NCBI GenBank assembly: GCA_045124015.1 | Contig: JBGVLA010000172.1 | Coordinates: 1-28,111 of the forward strand | Direction: 5' to 3' | DNA length: 28,111 nucleotides | Source of the DNA: QALR01 sp045124015 | Lineage (GTDB): Bacteria; Bacillota; Clostridia; Oscillospirales; CAG-272 | Notes under the pieces: model-generated | The model's database searches: none | What the model was told of the DNA's origin: nothing | What the model saw: the letters and a program-made list of their open reading frames with translations, nothing else | Position numbers and translations under genes: made by a program | In this document: in pieces, positions 21,455 through 27,982 of the stretch | Numbering within the stretch: the stretch's first letter is position 1 | Layout of the letters: each line of letters begins with the position of its first letter

Positions 21455-22879
21455 TTATTTTTCGAGTTCACGAAATTCGGGAGCACCCGTAACTCTGTCT
21501 GCGAGTGTTTCCGCAAGCATAGCGTCGATGAAGGAAAGACGGAGAACTTCTTCGCCCATCATCTTTTCAACGTCTTTTACCGTATACACGTCGCCGTAAT
21601 AAGCGGTATATTCTTCTGCGATCTTAGCAACGTCGCGCTTGTACTTGGCATCCGTATATTCAAGTTCAAGCTCCTTCATAAGAAGATGAACAAGGATATA
21701 GTTGTATGCAGCATCCTTCGCCATTTCTTCCACGTAGGTCTTATCGCTTCCGTTGGGATAGAGCTTTTCTTTCATTTCCGCCTTGGTATAGGTCTCGCCG
21801 TTTTCTGCGTAAGCAACGATCGCTTCAGAAACCTCACGCTTAACGTAATTCTCATAGATATCCTCGAAATCCGCAACGAGCTCCTCGGGGAGAGCGATCT
21901 GTGTGGAGTTGTCTGCGATATAATCTACGATCGCATAATCGATATAGTGCATGATGCGGTAGTATTCCTTGAGCTCCCAAAGATCAGTAAAGGGAGTGTT
22001 GTCGGAAATGATGGCACTGTCGTTTGCAACGTCGTCTACCTTGATGGAGAATACCGCTTCCTTACCTGCAAGGTCGGCTTCTCTGTAATCTGCGGGGAAG
22101 GTTACGGTGATATCGAACTTTTCGCCCTTCTTATGACCAACGAGCTGTTCTTCAAAGCCTTCGATAAAGCCGCCCTCGCCAACGACGAAGACGAAGTCCT
22201 TACCTGTGCCGCCGTTGAACGTTTTGCCGTCGATCTTACCGGTGAAGTCGATCTGGACGCTGTCGCCCATTTCGATCACTTTTTTGCTTTCCGCATATTT
22301 TTCGTAGAATTTCTGAAGATCTTCCGCAATATAGCTGTCGCTGTATACAGAAGGGATCACTTCCTTCACGTTGATCGTGAATTTTACGGTTTTGCCTGCA
22401 ACCGCAGCATCCTCATAGTCCGCATCGATGGGCATTGTGAAGCTGAATGCTTCGCCAAGACGGATCAAACGGGGGGTATTGGTGCTCTTGGATGCATCAT
22501 CAAGCTTATATGCAAGACCGTTTTCAAAAACGGAGTGGCTTGTATGACGGTATACGTCATAGTTCTTTACATAATCGGAATCGGTATCGTGTGTCCAAGC
22601 AGCGTATGCGCTGTAGGTACCGTCAGCGTTCTGCACCTCTGCAGTAACCGCAAAGCTGATGGTATAGCCGGTGTTTGCATAGAAGGTTTTTGTGTTTTCA
22701 CCAAGGCTTACACGGTAAGCATTATAGTGTGCCGCGAGCTCATCGTAAGAAAACGATTCGATATCGCAAAGGGTTACATAGGATTCGAGATCCGCACCTT
22801 TGATATCGTATTTTCCGCATCCCGCAAAAAGCGAAACGCACATCACGAGAGCAAGCGCAAGAGAAAGCAATTTTTTCAT
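21455..22879 (-). CDS. Trigger-factor-like FKBP peptidyl-prolyl isomerase lipoprotein
   Basis: A 474-residue exported protein. The N-terminus is a lipoprotein signal peptide with lipobox L-F-A-G-C21. Residues about 204-284 are an FKBP domain (D-S-V-Q-I-D-F-T-G-K-I-D-G, then F-I-E-G-F-E-E-Q-L-V-G, then F-P-A-D-Y). Residues about 285-474 are helical and resemble the trigger factor C-terminal chaperone arms. Residues about 70-176 look like a degenerate second FKBP copy, ending F-T-M-P-I-D-A-D-Y ... A-G-K-T-V-K-F-T-I-N-V-K-E-V, parallel to the real domain's end. It lacks the ribosome-binding domain of cytosolic trigger factor. A likely role is folding of secreted proteins at the outer face of the membrane. 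Promoter at 22935-22963. Confidence 0.88.
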   Translation of the reverse strand: MKKLLSLALALVMCVSLFAGCGKYDIKGADLESYVTLCDIESFSYDELAAHYNAYRVSLGENTKTFYANTGYTISFAVTAEVQNADGTYSAYAAWTHDTDSDYVKNYDVYRHTSHSVFENGLAYKLDDASKSTNTPRLIRLGEAFSFTMPIDADYEDAAVAGKTVKFTINVKEVIPSVYSDSYIAEDLQKFYEKYAESKKVIEMGDSVQIDFTGKIDGKTFNGGTGKDFVFVVGEGGFIEGFEEQLVGHKKGEKFDITVTFPADYREADLAGKEAVFSIKVDDVANDSAIISDNTPFTDLWELKEYYRIMHYIDYAIVDYIADNSTQIALPEELVADFEDIYENYVKREVSEAIVAYAENGETYTKAEMKEKLYPNGSDKTYVEEMAKDAAYNYILVHLLMKELELEYTDAKYKRDVAKIAEEYTAYYGDVYTVKDVEKMMGEEVLRLSFIDAMLAETLADRVTGAPEFRELEK

Positions 22880-22934
22880 AAAATTACAAGTCCTTTCTGA
22901 TTCAAGCGTTTTTCGTATATTTGATAACTATATT

Positions 22935-22963
22935 ATCATATCACATCTTCAAAAAAATTTCAA
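22935..22963 (-). promoter_or_regulatory. Promoter of the FKBP lipoprotein gene
   Basis: On the minus strand, -35 TTGAAA (22958-22963), 17-base spacer, -10 TATGAT (22935-22940). Leader of about 50 bases. Confidence 0.7.
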
Positions 22964-23011
22964 CCTTTTTTCTTACAAATTCGAATAAAGATCAAAAACT
23001 TCATAAAAAAA

Positions 23012-23836
23012 TCACAATTTCTTCATTTTCAACGCCAAATAACGCAAGGTTTGATTGAGCTTCGGAATATCGACCGCGCCATCCGCACCGATAACGGGAG
23101 ATTCCAGCGTCAAGGTATCCGCGACGCAAGGCGGCATCTTCTCAAAAAGCGCATCAAAATCGATGATACCCTCGCCCGGATGAAGGATGGGACGGGTAAC
23201 GCCCCACATATCGGGAACGGTCGTTCCGTTGTAGTCGCTGACGTGGATATGTCCGATGCGGTCCTGCCAAAGTGCGCTTTCAAAAAACGTGTCGATCTGC
23301 CCCATGAAATGGCAATGGCGCGTATCAAAGGTGAAGCGCACTTTGGGATAACGGCGCGCGATCTCGCTAACGTTTTCGTAGGGAGACGGCTTTCTGGCAG
23401 GCACGTTTTCCACGACGAGTTCAAGTCCGTTCTTTTCGCAGATCTCATAGAGCGTTTCCAAAAGCACAATGACGTTTTCGATCTGTTCAGGAGAAAATCT
23501 GCCGTCCCAAAGATGGAAAACGGCTTTTTTGGCACCGACGTTTTTCCCCATTTCGGCATTCTGCGAAAAAAGACGCAGACCTTCGCGCTTTTCATCCGCA
23601 CCGTGGAGTCCGAGAAGGGCTGTGATATCCTTTTCGAAATGGATCGTGCGGATATCGACCCCTGCATTCGTCAGATCACGGGCAACGATCGGAAGCTTTT
23701 CATAAAAAGCCTTCAGCATCATCAGCTCAAAGCCATCGGCTTCGATGGATTTATGGTGTTCGGCAACCAAAAGATGGTTAAAGCCGTTTGCTCTGCCCAC
23801 GAGTGTTCCCGTGGAGCACAAAAGTTCGGTTTTCAT
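23012..23836 (-). CDS. AP-endonuclease-2/sugar isomerase fold protein coupled to lexA
   Basis: A 274-residue TIM-barrel protein of the xylose isomerase-like/AP-endonuclease-2 superfamily. Metal-site segments: H-F-E-K at about 66, K-A-V-F-H-L-W-D-G, V-E-N-V (Glu ligand), F-T-F-D-T-R-H, I-G-H-I-H-V-S-D, H-P-G-E-G and L-E-S-P near the end. The order resembles endonuclease IV as well as sugar isomerases; the two cannot be told apart by eye, though the D-F-D-A-L and H-P-G-E-G forms are common in the sugar branch. Its ATG abuts the lexA TAA with no gap, so translation is coupled and the gene should be induced with lexA. No terminator is evident downstream. Confidence 0.82.
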   Translation of the reverse strand: MKTELLCSTGTLVGRANGFNHLLVAEHHKSIEADGFELMMLKAFYEKLPIVARDLTNAGVDIRTIHFEKDITALLGLHGADEKREGLRLFSQNAEMGKNVGAKKAVFHLWDGRFSPEQIENVIVLLETLYEICEKNGLELVVENVPARKPSPYENVSEIARRYPKVRFTFDTRHCHFMGQIDTFFESALWQDRIGHIHVSDYNGTTVPDMWGVTRPILHPGEGIIDFDALFEKMPPCVADTLTLESPVIGADGAVDIPKLNQTLRYLALKMKKL

Positions 23837-24448
23837 TTAATGATAATAGCGAATATTCGCAATGACCTTTCCGAGGATATAGACCTCTTTTGTGATGATG
23901 GGCTTCATCGTACGGTTTTCGGGCTGGAGACGGAACGCGCCGTTTTCGCGGTAAAACGTTTTGACCGTGGCTTCGTCATCCAAAAGCACGACGGCGATAT
24001 CGCCGTTTTCCACGTAGCTCGTACGGCTGACGATCACGTAATCACCGTTCATAATGCCCGCCTCGATCATACTTTCACCCTTGATGCGAAGCGCAAACAG
24101 CTCCGCACGGGAAAGTCCTCTCTGCGGACAAAATTCCACGTAGCCGTCGCAATTTTGCTCCGCAAGGATGGGAAGTCCCGCGGCGACCTGTCCCAGAATG
24201 GGAACGCGCACCGTTCCCTGCGAGGGTACGGAGGATTCCGCGCCGACTCTGAGCGTTCGGCTCTTTCCCTGCTCTTTTTGGATATAACCTTTGTCTTCTA
24301 ACTTATTGAGGTAGGAATGTACCGTCGCGGTGCTTTTGATGGCAAGGGCGTTCTGAATATCGCGCACAGACGGCGCGTACCCCTTTTCTTCCATCACCTT
24401 GCAAATATATTGATACATTTCTCTTTCTTTTTCGGTAAGACTCTGCAT
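23837..24448 (-). CDS. lexA: LexA repressor of the SOS response
   Basis: A 203-residue LexA. The N-terminal winged helix (about 1-65, with P-S-V-R-D-I-Q-N-A-L and T-A-T-V-H-S-Y-L-N-K-L) binds operators. The C-terminal S24 peptidase domain has the self-cleavage site A90-G91, nucleophile S126 (G-E-S-M) and general base K163. RecA filaments trigger self-cleavage, derepressing DNA-repair genes. The start at 24448 follows AGGAAGG by eight bases; a longer frame to 24478 lacks a site. A leader hairpin CTTCGC/GCGAAG (24470-24484) lies before the ribosome binding site. Autoregulation is implied by the operator at 24528-24539. Confidence 0.96.
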   Translation of the reverse strand: MQSLTEKEREMYQYICKVMEEKGYAPSVRDIQNALAIKSTATVHSYLNKLEDKGYIQKEQGKSRTLRVGAESSVPSQGTVRVPILGQVAAGLPILAEQNCDGYVEFCPQRGLSRAELFALRIKGESMIEAGIMNGDYVIVSRTSYVENGDIAVVLLDDEATVKTFYRENGAFRLQPENRTMKPIITKEVYILGKVIANIRYYH

Positions 24449-24500
24449 ATTCTGATCCTTCCTAATGACCTTCGCCAAGCGAAGATTTTCTTACTTCTTT

Positions 24501-24529
24501 ATCATATCATATATTTCGCGAAAAATCAA
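24501..24529 (-). promoter_or_regulatory. lexA promoter
   Basis: On the minus strand, -35 TTGATT (24524-24529), 17-base spacer, -10 TATGAT (24501-24506). Its -35 touches the LexA box. Confidence 0.7.
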
Positions 24530-24539
24530 ACGGTTGTTC
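24528..24539 (-). promoter_or_regulatory. LexA box (SOS operator)
   Basis: GAACAACCGTTT on the minus strand matches the Gram-positive LexA consensus GAAC-N4-GTTC at seven of eight defined positions. It overlaps the lexA -35 by two bases, as expected for autorepression, and could also act on the divergent carboxypeptidase gene. Confidence 0.7.
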
Positions 24540-24608
24540 TGAAATTTGAAAAGATTTTCACATTTTTGCAGATATTATTTTATCATAACGCAAACTCGAC
24601 GTCTCCGC

Positions 24609-24624
24609 ATATGATAGATCATAT
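24609..24624. promoter_or_regulatory. Inverted repeat upstream of the M14 gene
   Basis: ATATGAT-AG-ATCATAT is a perfect 7-2-7 inverted repeat ending 26 bases before the M14 start codon. It contains a possible -10 (TATGAT) but no -35 at proper distance. It could be an operator for a local regulator. Confidence 0.35.
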
Positions 24625-24650
24625 AAAAATGCAAGCGAAAGGAGTTTTTT

Positions 24651-25562
24651 ATGCCAATCGATTATGAATCACCCGTAACGCCCGAGATTCTGGACGAGTT
24701 TATCCGAGATATCCGCGTGCGATTTCCGACCTTGGAATGCGGAAGCATCGGAGAGAGTATTCTCGGGAAAACGATCCCGCTCATACGGCTCGGGCAAGGA
24801 AAAAGCGCCTCCCTGTTTGTGGGGGCGCATCACGGCGCGGAAGCGATCACTTCCCTTTTTCTTATGAAATTCACAGAAGACATCATGGAAAACGAGAAGA
24901 CCTGCACACACCGTCTTGCAGGATTTGATACAAGACAAATTTTAACGCACAGAAGCATCTATATCGTGCCCATGCTCAATCCCGACGGCGTTGCCATTCA
25001 ACGCTTCGGGGCAGACGCGGCAGGGATCTTCAAAAAAAGAGTGCTTGCCATGAACGGCAACCACAATTTTTCTCTTTGGCAAGCAAACGCGCGCGGCGTT
25101 GACCTGAACCACAATTATGATGCAGAATTTGAAAAATGCAAAGAAGCAGAGCGCCTCCTCGGCATTTACAGCGGTGCGGCAACGCGCTACGGCGGAGATC
25201 ATCCGGAAAGCGAGCCGGAGACCCATGCGCTCGCGCACCTTACGCGAATGCTCATGCCAAGCCTAAAGCTTGCCATCGCGCTGCATACGCAAGGTGAGGA
25301 GATCTATTGGGATTTCTGCAAAAAAGCGCCAAAGGACGCAAGTATGCTCGCGGAATGCTTTTCGCGTGTGAGCGGTTATGCGGTCGCAAGCCCTCCGAAA
25401 GAAGCCTCATACGGAGGATACAAGGATTTCGTCATTCAAGAATTCGGCATTCCCGCCTTCACCATCGAATGCGGGCGCGGAAAAAATCCGCTTCCGCCGT
25501 CCGATTTTTACGCAATATACGAAAAGATCCTGCCTCTGCTTTTAACCGCCGCCGCTTATTAA
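24651..25562 (+). CDS. M14 family zinc carboxypeptidase (cytoplasmic)
   Basis: A 303-residue metallopeptidase. Zinc ligands are H61-x-x-E64 (A-H-H-G-A-E) and H212 (A-L-H-T-Q-G); catalytic Glu is E273 (T-I-E-C-G). R148 and N153 in A-R-G-V-D-L-N-H-N-Y-D are the substrate-carboxylate binding pair, and S-E-P-E-T at about 187-191 is typical of the bacterial gamma-D-glutamyl-diaminopimelate peptidase branch. The protein has neither signal peptide nor cell-wall-binding domain, so it is likely to process muropeptides taken back into the cytoplasm. AAAGGAG precedes the ATG by seven bases. It is divergent from lexA and convergent with ireB; no clear promoter is seen. Confidence 0.88.
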   Translation: MPIDYESPVTPEILDEFIRDIRVRFPTLECGSIGESILGKTIPLIRLGQGKSASLFVGAHHGAEAITSLFLMKFTEDIMENEKTCTHRLAGFDTRQILTHRSIYIVPMLNPDGVAIQRFGADAAGIFKKRVLAMNGNHNFSLWQANARGVDLNHNYDAEFEKCKEAERLLGIYSGAATRYGGDHPESEPETHALAHLTRMLMPSLKLAIALHTQGEEIYWDFCKKAPKDASMLAECFSRVSGYAVASPPKEASYGGYKDFVIQEFGIPAFTIECGRGKNPLPPSDFYAIYEKILPLLLTAAAY

Positions 25563-25606
25563 GCAAGCAAAACGCGCAAATTCTCCGTTTAATTCACAAA
25601 AAAGAA

Positions 25607-25635
25607 TTGCAATTTTCGCAAAAGTCCGTTATACT
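25607..25635 (+). promoter_or_regulatory. Promoter-like sequence antisense to ireB
   Basis: -35 TTGCAA (25607-25612), 17-base spacer, -10 TATACT (25630-25635). A transcript would begin near 25642, at the ireB stop codon, and run antisense through the whole gene. The plus-strand frame starting at 25650 has no ribosome binding site, so any product would more likely be an antisense RNA. Activity is unproven. Confidence 0.45.
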
Positions 25636-25643
25636 ATAAATAA

Positions 25644-25901
25644 TCAAATATGAAGATATTCGCGGAGCATACTGCCGAGCAGTTCATCGCGGTCGATCTT
25701 ACGGATAAGACCTCTCGCATTGCGATGATTCGTAATATAGGTCGGATCCTCGGAAAGGATGTATCCAACGATCTGATTGATGGGATTATAGCCTTTCTCA
25801 AGGAGAGCGGAATAAACTTCCTGCAAGATCAGTTTGTTTTGTCTTTCCTTATCGTTTCCGATAGCGAAGGTCATGGTTTGATCATTTGAATAAGCCGGCA
25901 T
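25644..25901 (-). CDS. ireB: IreB family regulatory phosphoprotein (UPF0297)
   Basis: An 85-residue protein nearly matching the UPF0297/IreB consensus across its length: N-terminal T-M-x-F near residues 9-12, V-Y-S-A-L-L-E-K-G-Y-N-P-I-N-Q-I-V-G-Y, then L-S-E-D-P-T-Y-I-T-N-H-R-N-A-R and I-R-K-I-D-R-D-E-L-L. In Enterococcus, IreB is a target of the IreK Ser/Thr kinase and dampens cephalosporin resistance. The gene is often next to ruvX and alaS, but here stands alone between convergent and divergent neighbours. AAAGGAAG precedes the ATG, and a strong promoter lies at 25944-25972. Confidence 0.95.
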   Translation of the reverse strand: MPAYSNDQTMTFAIGNDKERQNKLILQEVYSALLEKGYNPINQIVGYILSEDPTYITNHRNARGLIRKIDRDELLGSMLREYLHI

Positions 25902-25943
25902 AATAATCTTCCTTTCCGATGAACAAAATTGGTTTACATTTCT

Positions 25944-25972
25944 ATTGTATACCTAAATTTCGATTTTTTCAA
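25944..25972 (-). promoter_or_regulatory. ireB promoter
   Basis: On the minus strand, -35 TTGAAA (25967-25972), 17-base spacer, -10 TACAAT (25944-25949). Predicted leader about 35 bases. Confidence 0.75.
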
Positions 25973-25993
25973 CATTTTTTTATGAACTAAACA

Positions 25994-26013
25994 AAAATAT
26001 TCGCAAATATTTT
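25994..26013. repeat. AT-rich inverted repeat between divergent genes
   Basis: AAAATATT-CGCA-AATATTTT is a perfect 8-4-8 inverted repeat placed 21 bases upstream of the ireB -35 and 52 bases before the plus-strand coiled-coil gene. It may be a shared operator; the AT-rich composition makes chance possible. Confidence 0.35.
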
Positions 26014-26065
26014 CACTATTTTTCATCCAAATTGAATTTTCACATGATAAGGAACGGTGATATTT

Positions 26066-26605
26066 ATGGAAATCAAACGCAAAAAGATCACAAATGAAGC
26101 AATTTATGAAACTGAGCAAAAGCTTGCGACCGAGATCATGGATCTTTGTCAGAGCAAAAAAGCACAGTTTGAAGAACTCGGCTATGACCTTGAGCTCGTA
26201 TTCGGTCAAAAGGAAAACGAAGGCCAAAATCGTTATACCGAATATTCTGCTGACGAAAACAAAAGCTTTGCCCCCGGTTATATCAGCCATGCCGTCATCA
26301 GCATCAAGCGCAAAAAGACCGCTGAGGAGCTTGCCGCTGACGCAGAAGCCATCGCCGCAAACCGTGCGCTTCTCGATGCCGCCGAGACCGAAGAGGAAGT
26401 CGATCAGCTTCAAATCGAAGAAGAGCTTCGCGTTGCCGACGATGCCAATAAGCGTCTCACCGCATTCACCGAGGTCATGCTCGTTCGCACCTATAAATCC
26501 TTCTGGACGGAATGGGTCAGCCTTGGCGAAGGCACGCACGAGCTGGAAAACGACCTTGCGGAATTTTATGAAAAGCTCCAAGCTAAGATCGCAAGCGCAG
26601 AATAA
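26066..26605 (+). CDS. Hypothetical acidic coiled-coil protein
   Basis: A 179-residue protein I do not recognise. It starts with a basic patch (M-E-I-K-R-K-K-I), then an amphipathic helix, a beta-like stretch with G-Y-D-L-E-L-V-F-G and A-V-I-S-I-K-R-K-K (about 44-83), and a long Ala/Glu-rich helix (about 84-135) likely to form a coiled coil. The C-terminal part contains an aromatic cluster S-F-W-T-E-W. There is no signal peptide or membrane segment, so it is probably cytoplasmic. For the start I prefer the ATG at 26066, with GGTGAT five bases upstream; GTG at 26057 is an alternative. A double-hairpin repeat with terminator form follows. Confidence 0.7.
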   Translation: MEIKRKKITNEAIYETEQKLATEIMDLCQSKKAQFEELGYDLELVFGQKENEGQNRYTEYSADENKSFAPGYISHAVISIKRKKTAEELAADAEAIAANRALLDAAETEEEVDQLQIEEELRVADDANKRLTAFTEVMLVRTYKSFWTEWVSLGEGTHELENDLAEFYEKLQAKIASAE

Positions 26606-26631
26606 AAACTTATATTTTACCCCATTCATCC

Positions 26632-26683
26632 CTCAGTTTCGCTGAGACTCAACGGCTCCCTTGATACAAGGGAGTCTATTTTA
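26632..26683 (+). terminator. Double-hairpin element acting as terminator
   Basis: Two hairpins in series: CTCAG-TTTCG-CTGAG (26632-26646), then GGCTCCCTTG-ATA-CAAGGGAGTC (26654-26676) with one G-U pair and a following TATTTTA. The second hairpin can end the coiled-coil gene's transcript. The whole block resembles dispersed CTCAG/CTCCCTT palindromic repeats that I recall from gut Clostridia; that link is from memory. Confidence 0.65.
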
Positions 26684-26726
26684 TGTCTTTTCTTTGTATT
26701 TTCTCCTTAAAATTCACAAAATCATA

Positions 26727-26755
26727 TTGTATCCGCATTTTACTCATGGTATAAT
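26727..26755 (+). promoter_or_regulatory. queA promoter
   Basis: -35 TTGTAT (26727-26732), 17-base spacer, -10 TATAAT (26750-26755). The leader of about 50 bases shows no preQ1-type structure. Confidence 0.7.
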
Positions 26756-26810
26756 ATAATATTGAAATCTTTATAAACAAACGACAACACTCTGAATTTG
26801 AGGAATTGAT

Positions 26811-27890
26811 ATGATAAAAAACAATCTTACGGAAACCAATCTCAAAACATCTGATTTTTATTACGACCTGCCCGAGCGTCTGATCGCTCAGCATCCCACC
26901 GAAAAGCGCGACGAAGCGCGTCTCATGGTGCTTGACCGCAAGACGGGCGATATCACACATAAAATTTTTCGTGATATCACCGACTATCTGAAGCCCGGCG
27001 ACGTACTCGTCATCAACGATTCCAAGGTCATTCCTGCTCGTATTTACGGCAAAAAAATACTTCCCGACGGCAAAGAGGGTGCGGATTGCGAGTTTCTCCT
27101 GCTCCGTCAACGCTCGCTCGATCTTTGGGAGACCATCGTGCGCCCTGGCAGACGACTCAAGGAAGGTACAACGGTACGCTTCGGAAACGGTCTTCTGAAT
27201 GCGACCATTCAGGACGTTACCGAGGAAGGCAACCGCATCGTAAAGTTCGATTACGATAAATCCACAGGCAAAAACCTCTATGCGATCCTCGATGAGATCG
27301 GCAGAATGCCCCTGCCTCCTTATATCACAGAGGAGCTCAAACGCAACGAAGATTATCAGACCGTTTACGCACGCGAGGAAGGCTCCGCCGCCGCGCCCAC
27401 GGCAGGTCTGCATTTCACAGAGGAGCTTCTCGATCAGATCCGCGAAATGGGCGTGGAGATCGCGCCCGTCATGCTCCACGTTGGTCTTGGTACGTTCCGC
27501 CCCGTCAAAGCAGAGCAGATCGCCGACCACGTGATGCACAGTGAATTTTTCACCGTAACCGAGGAAAGCGCCGAAAAGATCAACAATGCACGCAAGAGAG
27601 GCGGCCGCATCATCGCGGTCGGAACGACCTCTTGCCGTACGCTTGAAAGCGCCTCCACCGAGGACGGCATCGTCCACCCCATGTGCGACGATACAGGCAT
27701 TTTCATCTATCCCGGCTACAAATTCAAAGCCGTTGATGCACTTATCACGAATTTTCATCTGCCCGAAAGCACGCTCATCATGCTCATTTCTGCATTTTCC
27801 AACCGCGATATCATCATGAATGCTTATCGCACCGCCGTAGAAGAAGAATATAGATTCTTCTCCTTTGGAGATGCCATGTTCATCGAGTAA
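26811..27890 (+). CDS. queA: S-adenosylmethionine:tRNA ribosyltransferase-isomerase QueA
   Basis: A 359-residue QueA, slightly longer than the usual 340-355. It transfers and isomerises the ribosyl part of AdoMet onto preQ1 at the wobble base of GUN-anticodon tRNAs, giving epoxyqueuosine. Family segments: Y-D-L-P-E-R-L-I-A-Q-H-P near the start, V-I-N-D-S-K-V-I-P-A-R, A-A-P-T-A-G-L-H-F-T, M-L-H-V-G-L-G-T-F-R-P-V and T-N-F-H-L-P-E-S-T-L-I-M-L. GAGGA precedes the ATG by seven bases. miaA follows after 92 bases on the same strand, so two tRNA anticodon-loop modification genes sit together. Confidence 0.96.
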   Translation: MIKNNLTETNLKTSDFYYDLPERLIAQHPTEKRDEARLMVLDRKTGDITHKIFRDITDYLKPGDVLVINDSKVIPARIYGKKILPDGKEGADCEFLLLRQRSLDLWETIVRPGRRLKEGTTVRFGNGLLNATIQDVTEEGNRIVKFDYDKSTGKNLYAILDEIGRMPLPPYITEELKRNEDYQTVYAREEGSAAAPTAGLHFTEELLDQIREMGVEIAPVMLHVGLGTFRPVKAEQIADHVMHSEFFTVTEESAEKINNARKRGGRIIAVGTTSCRTLESASTEDGIVHPMCDDTGIFIYPGYKFKAVDALITNFHLPESTLIMLISAFSNRDIIMNAYRTAVEEEYRFFSFGDAMFIE

Positions 27891-27899
27891 AGCGCGAGA

Positions 27900-27957
27900 A
27901 ATCATGATGCAAAGCATCCATTCATGACGGCTTGCCGTCAATTCATGATATTAAATT
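27900..27957. repeat. Array of short palindromes with ATTCATGA spacers
   Basis: Between queA and miaA the unit ATTCATGA (27920-27927 and 27941-27948; a related ATCATGA at 27901-27907) alternates with short hairpins: GATGC-AAA-GCATC (27906-27918) and TGACGGC-TT-GCCGTCA (27925-27940). There is no T-run. The modular spacer-palindrome layout looks like a dispersed intergenic repeat family, but only one array is present in this window. Confidence 0.6.
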
Positions 27958-27982
27958 CTTACATATACAAACGGAGAACCAC

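Noticed and set aside
26756..26810. preQ1 riboswitch before queA
   Set aside because: The leader is AT-rich, about 50 bases, and shows no stem or C-rich loop typical of that class.
26676..27941. 421-codon minus-strand frame opposite queA
   Set aside because: Antisense shadow of a clear queA gene, without a start signal.
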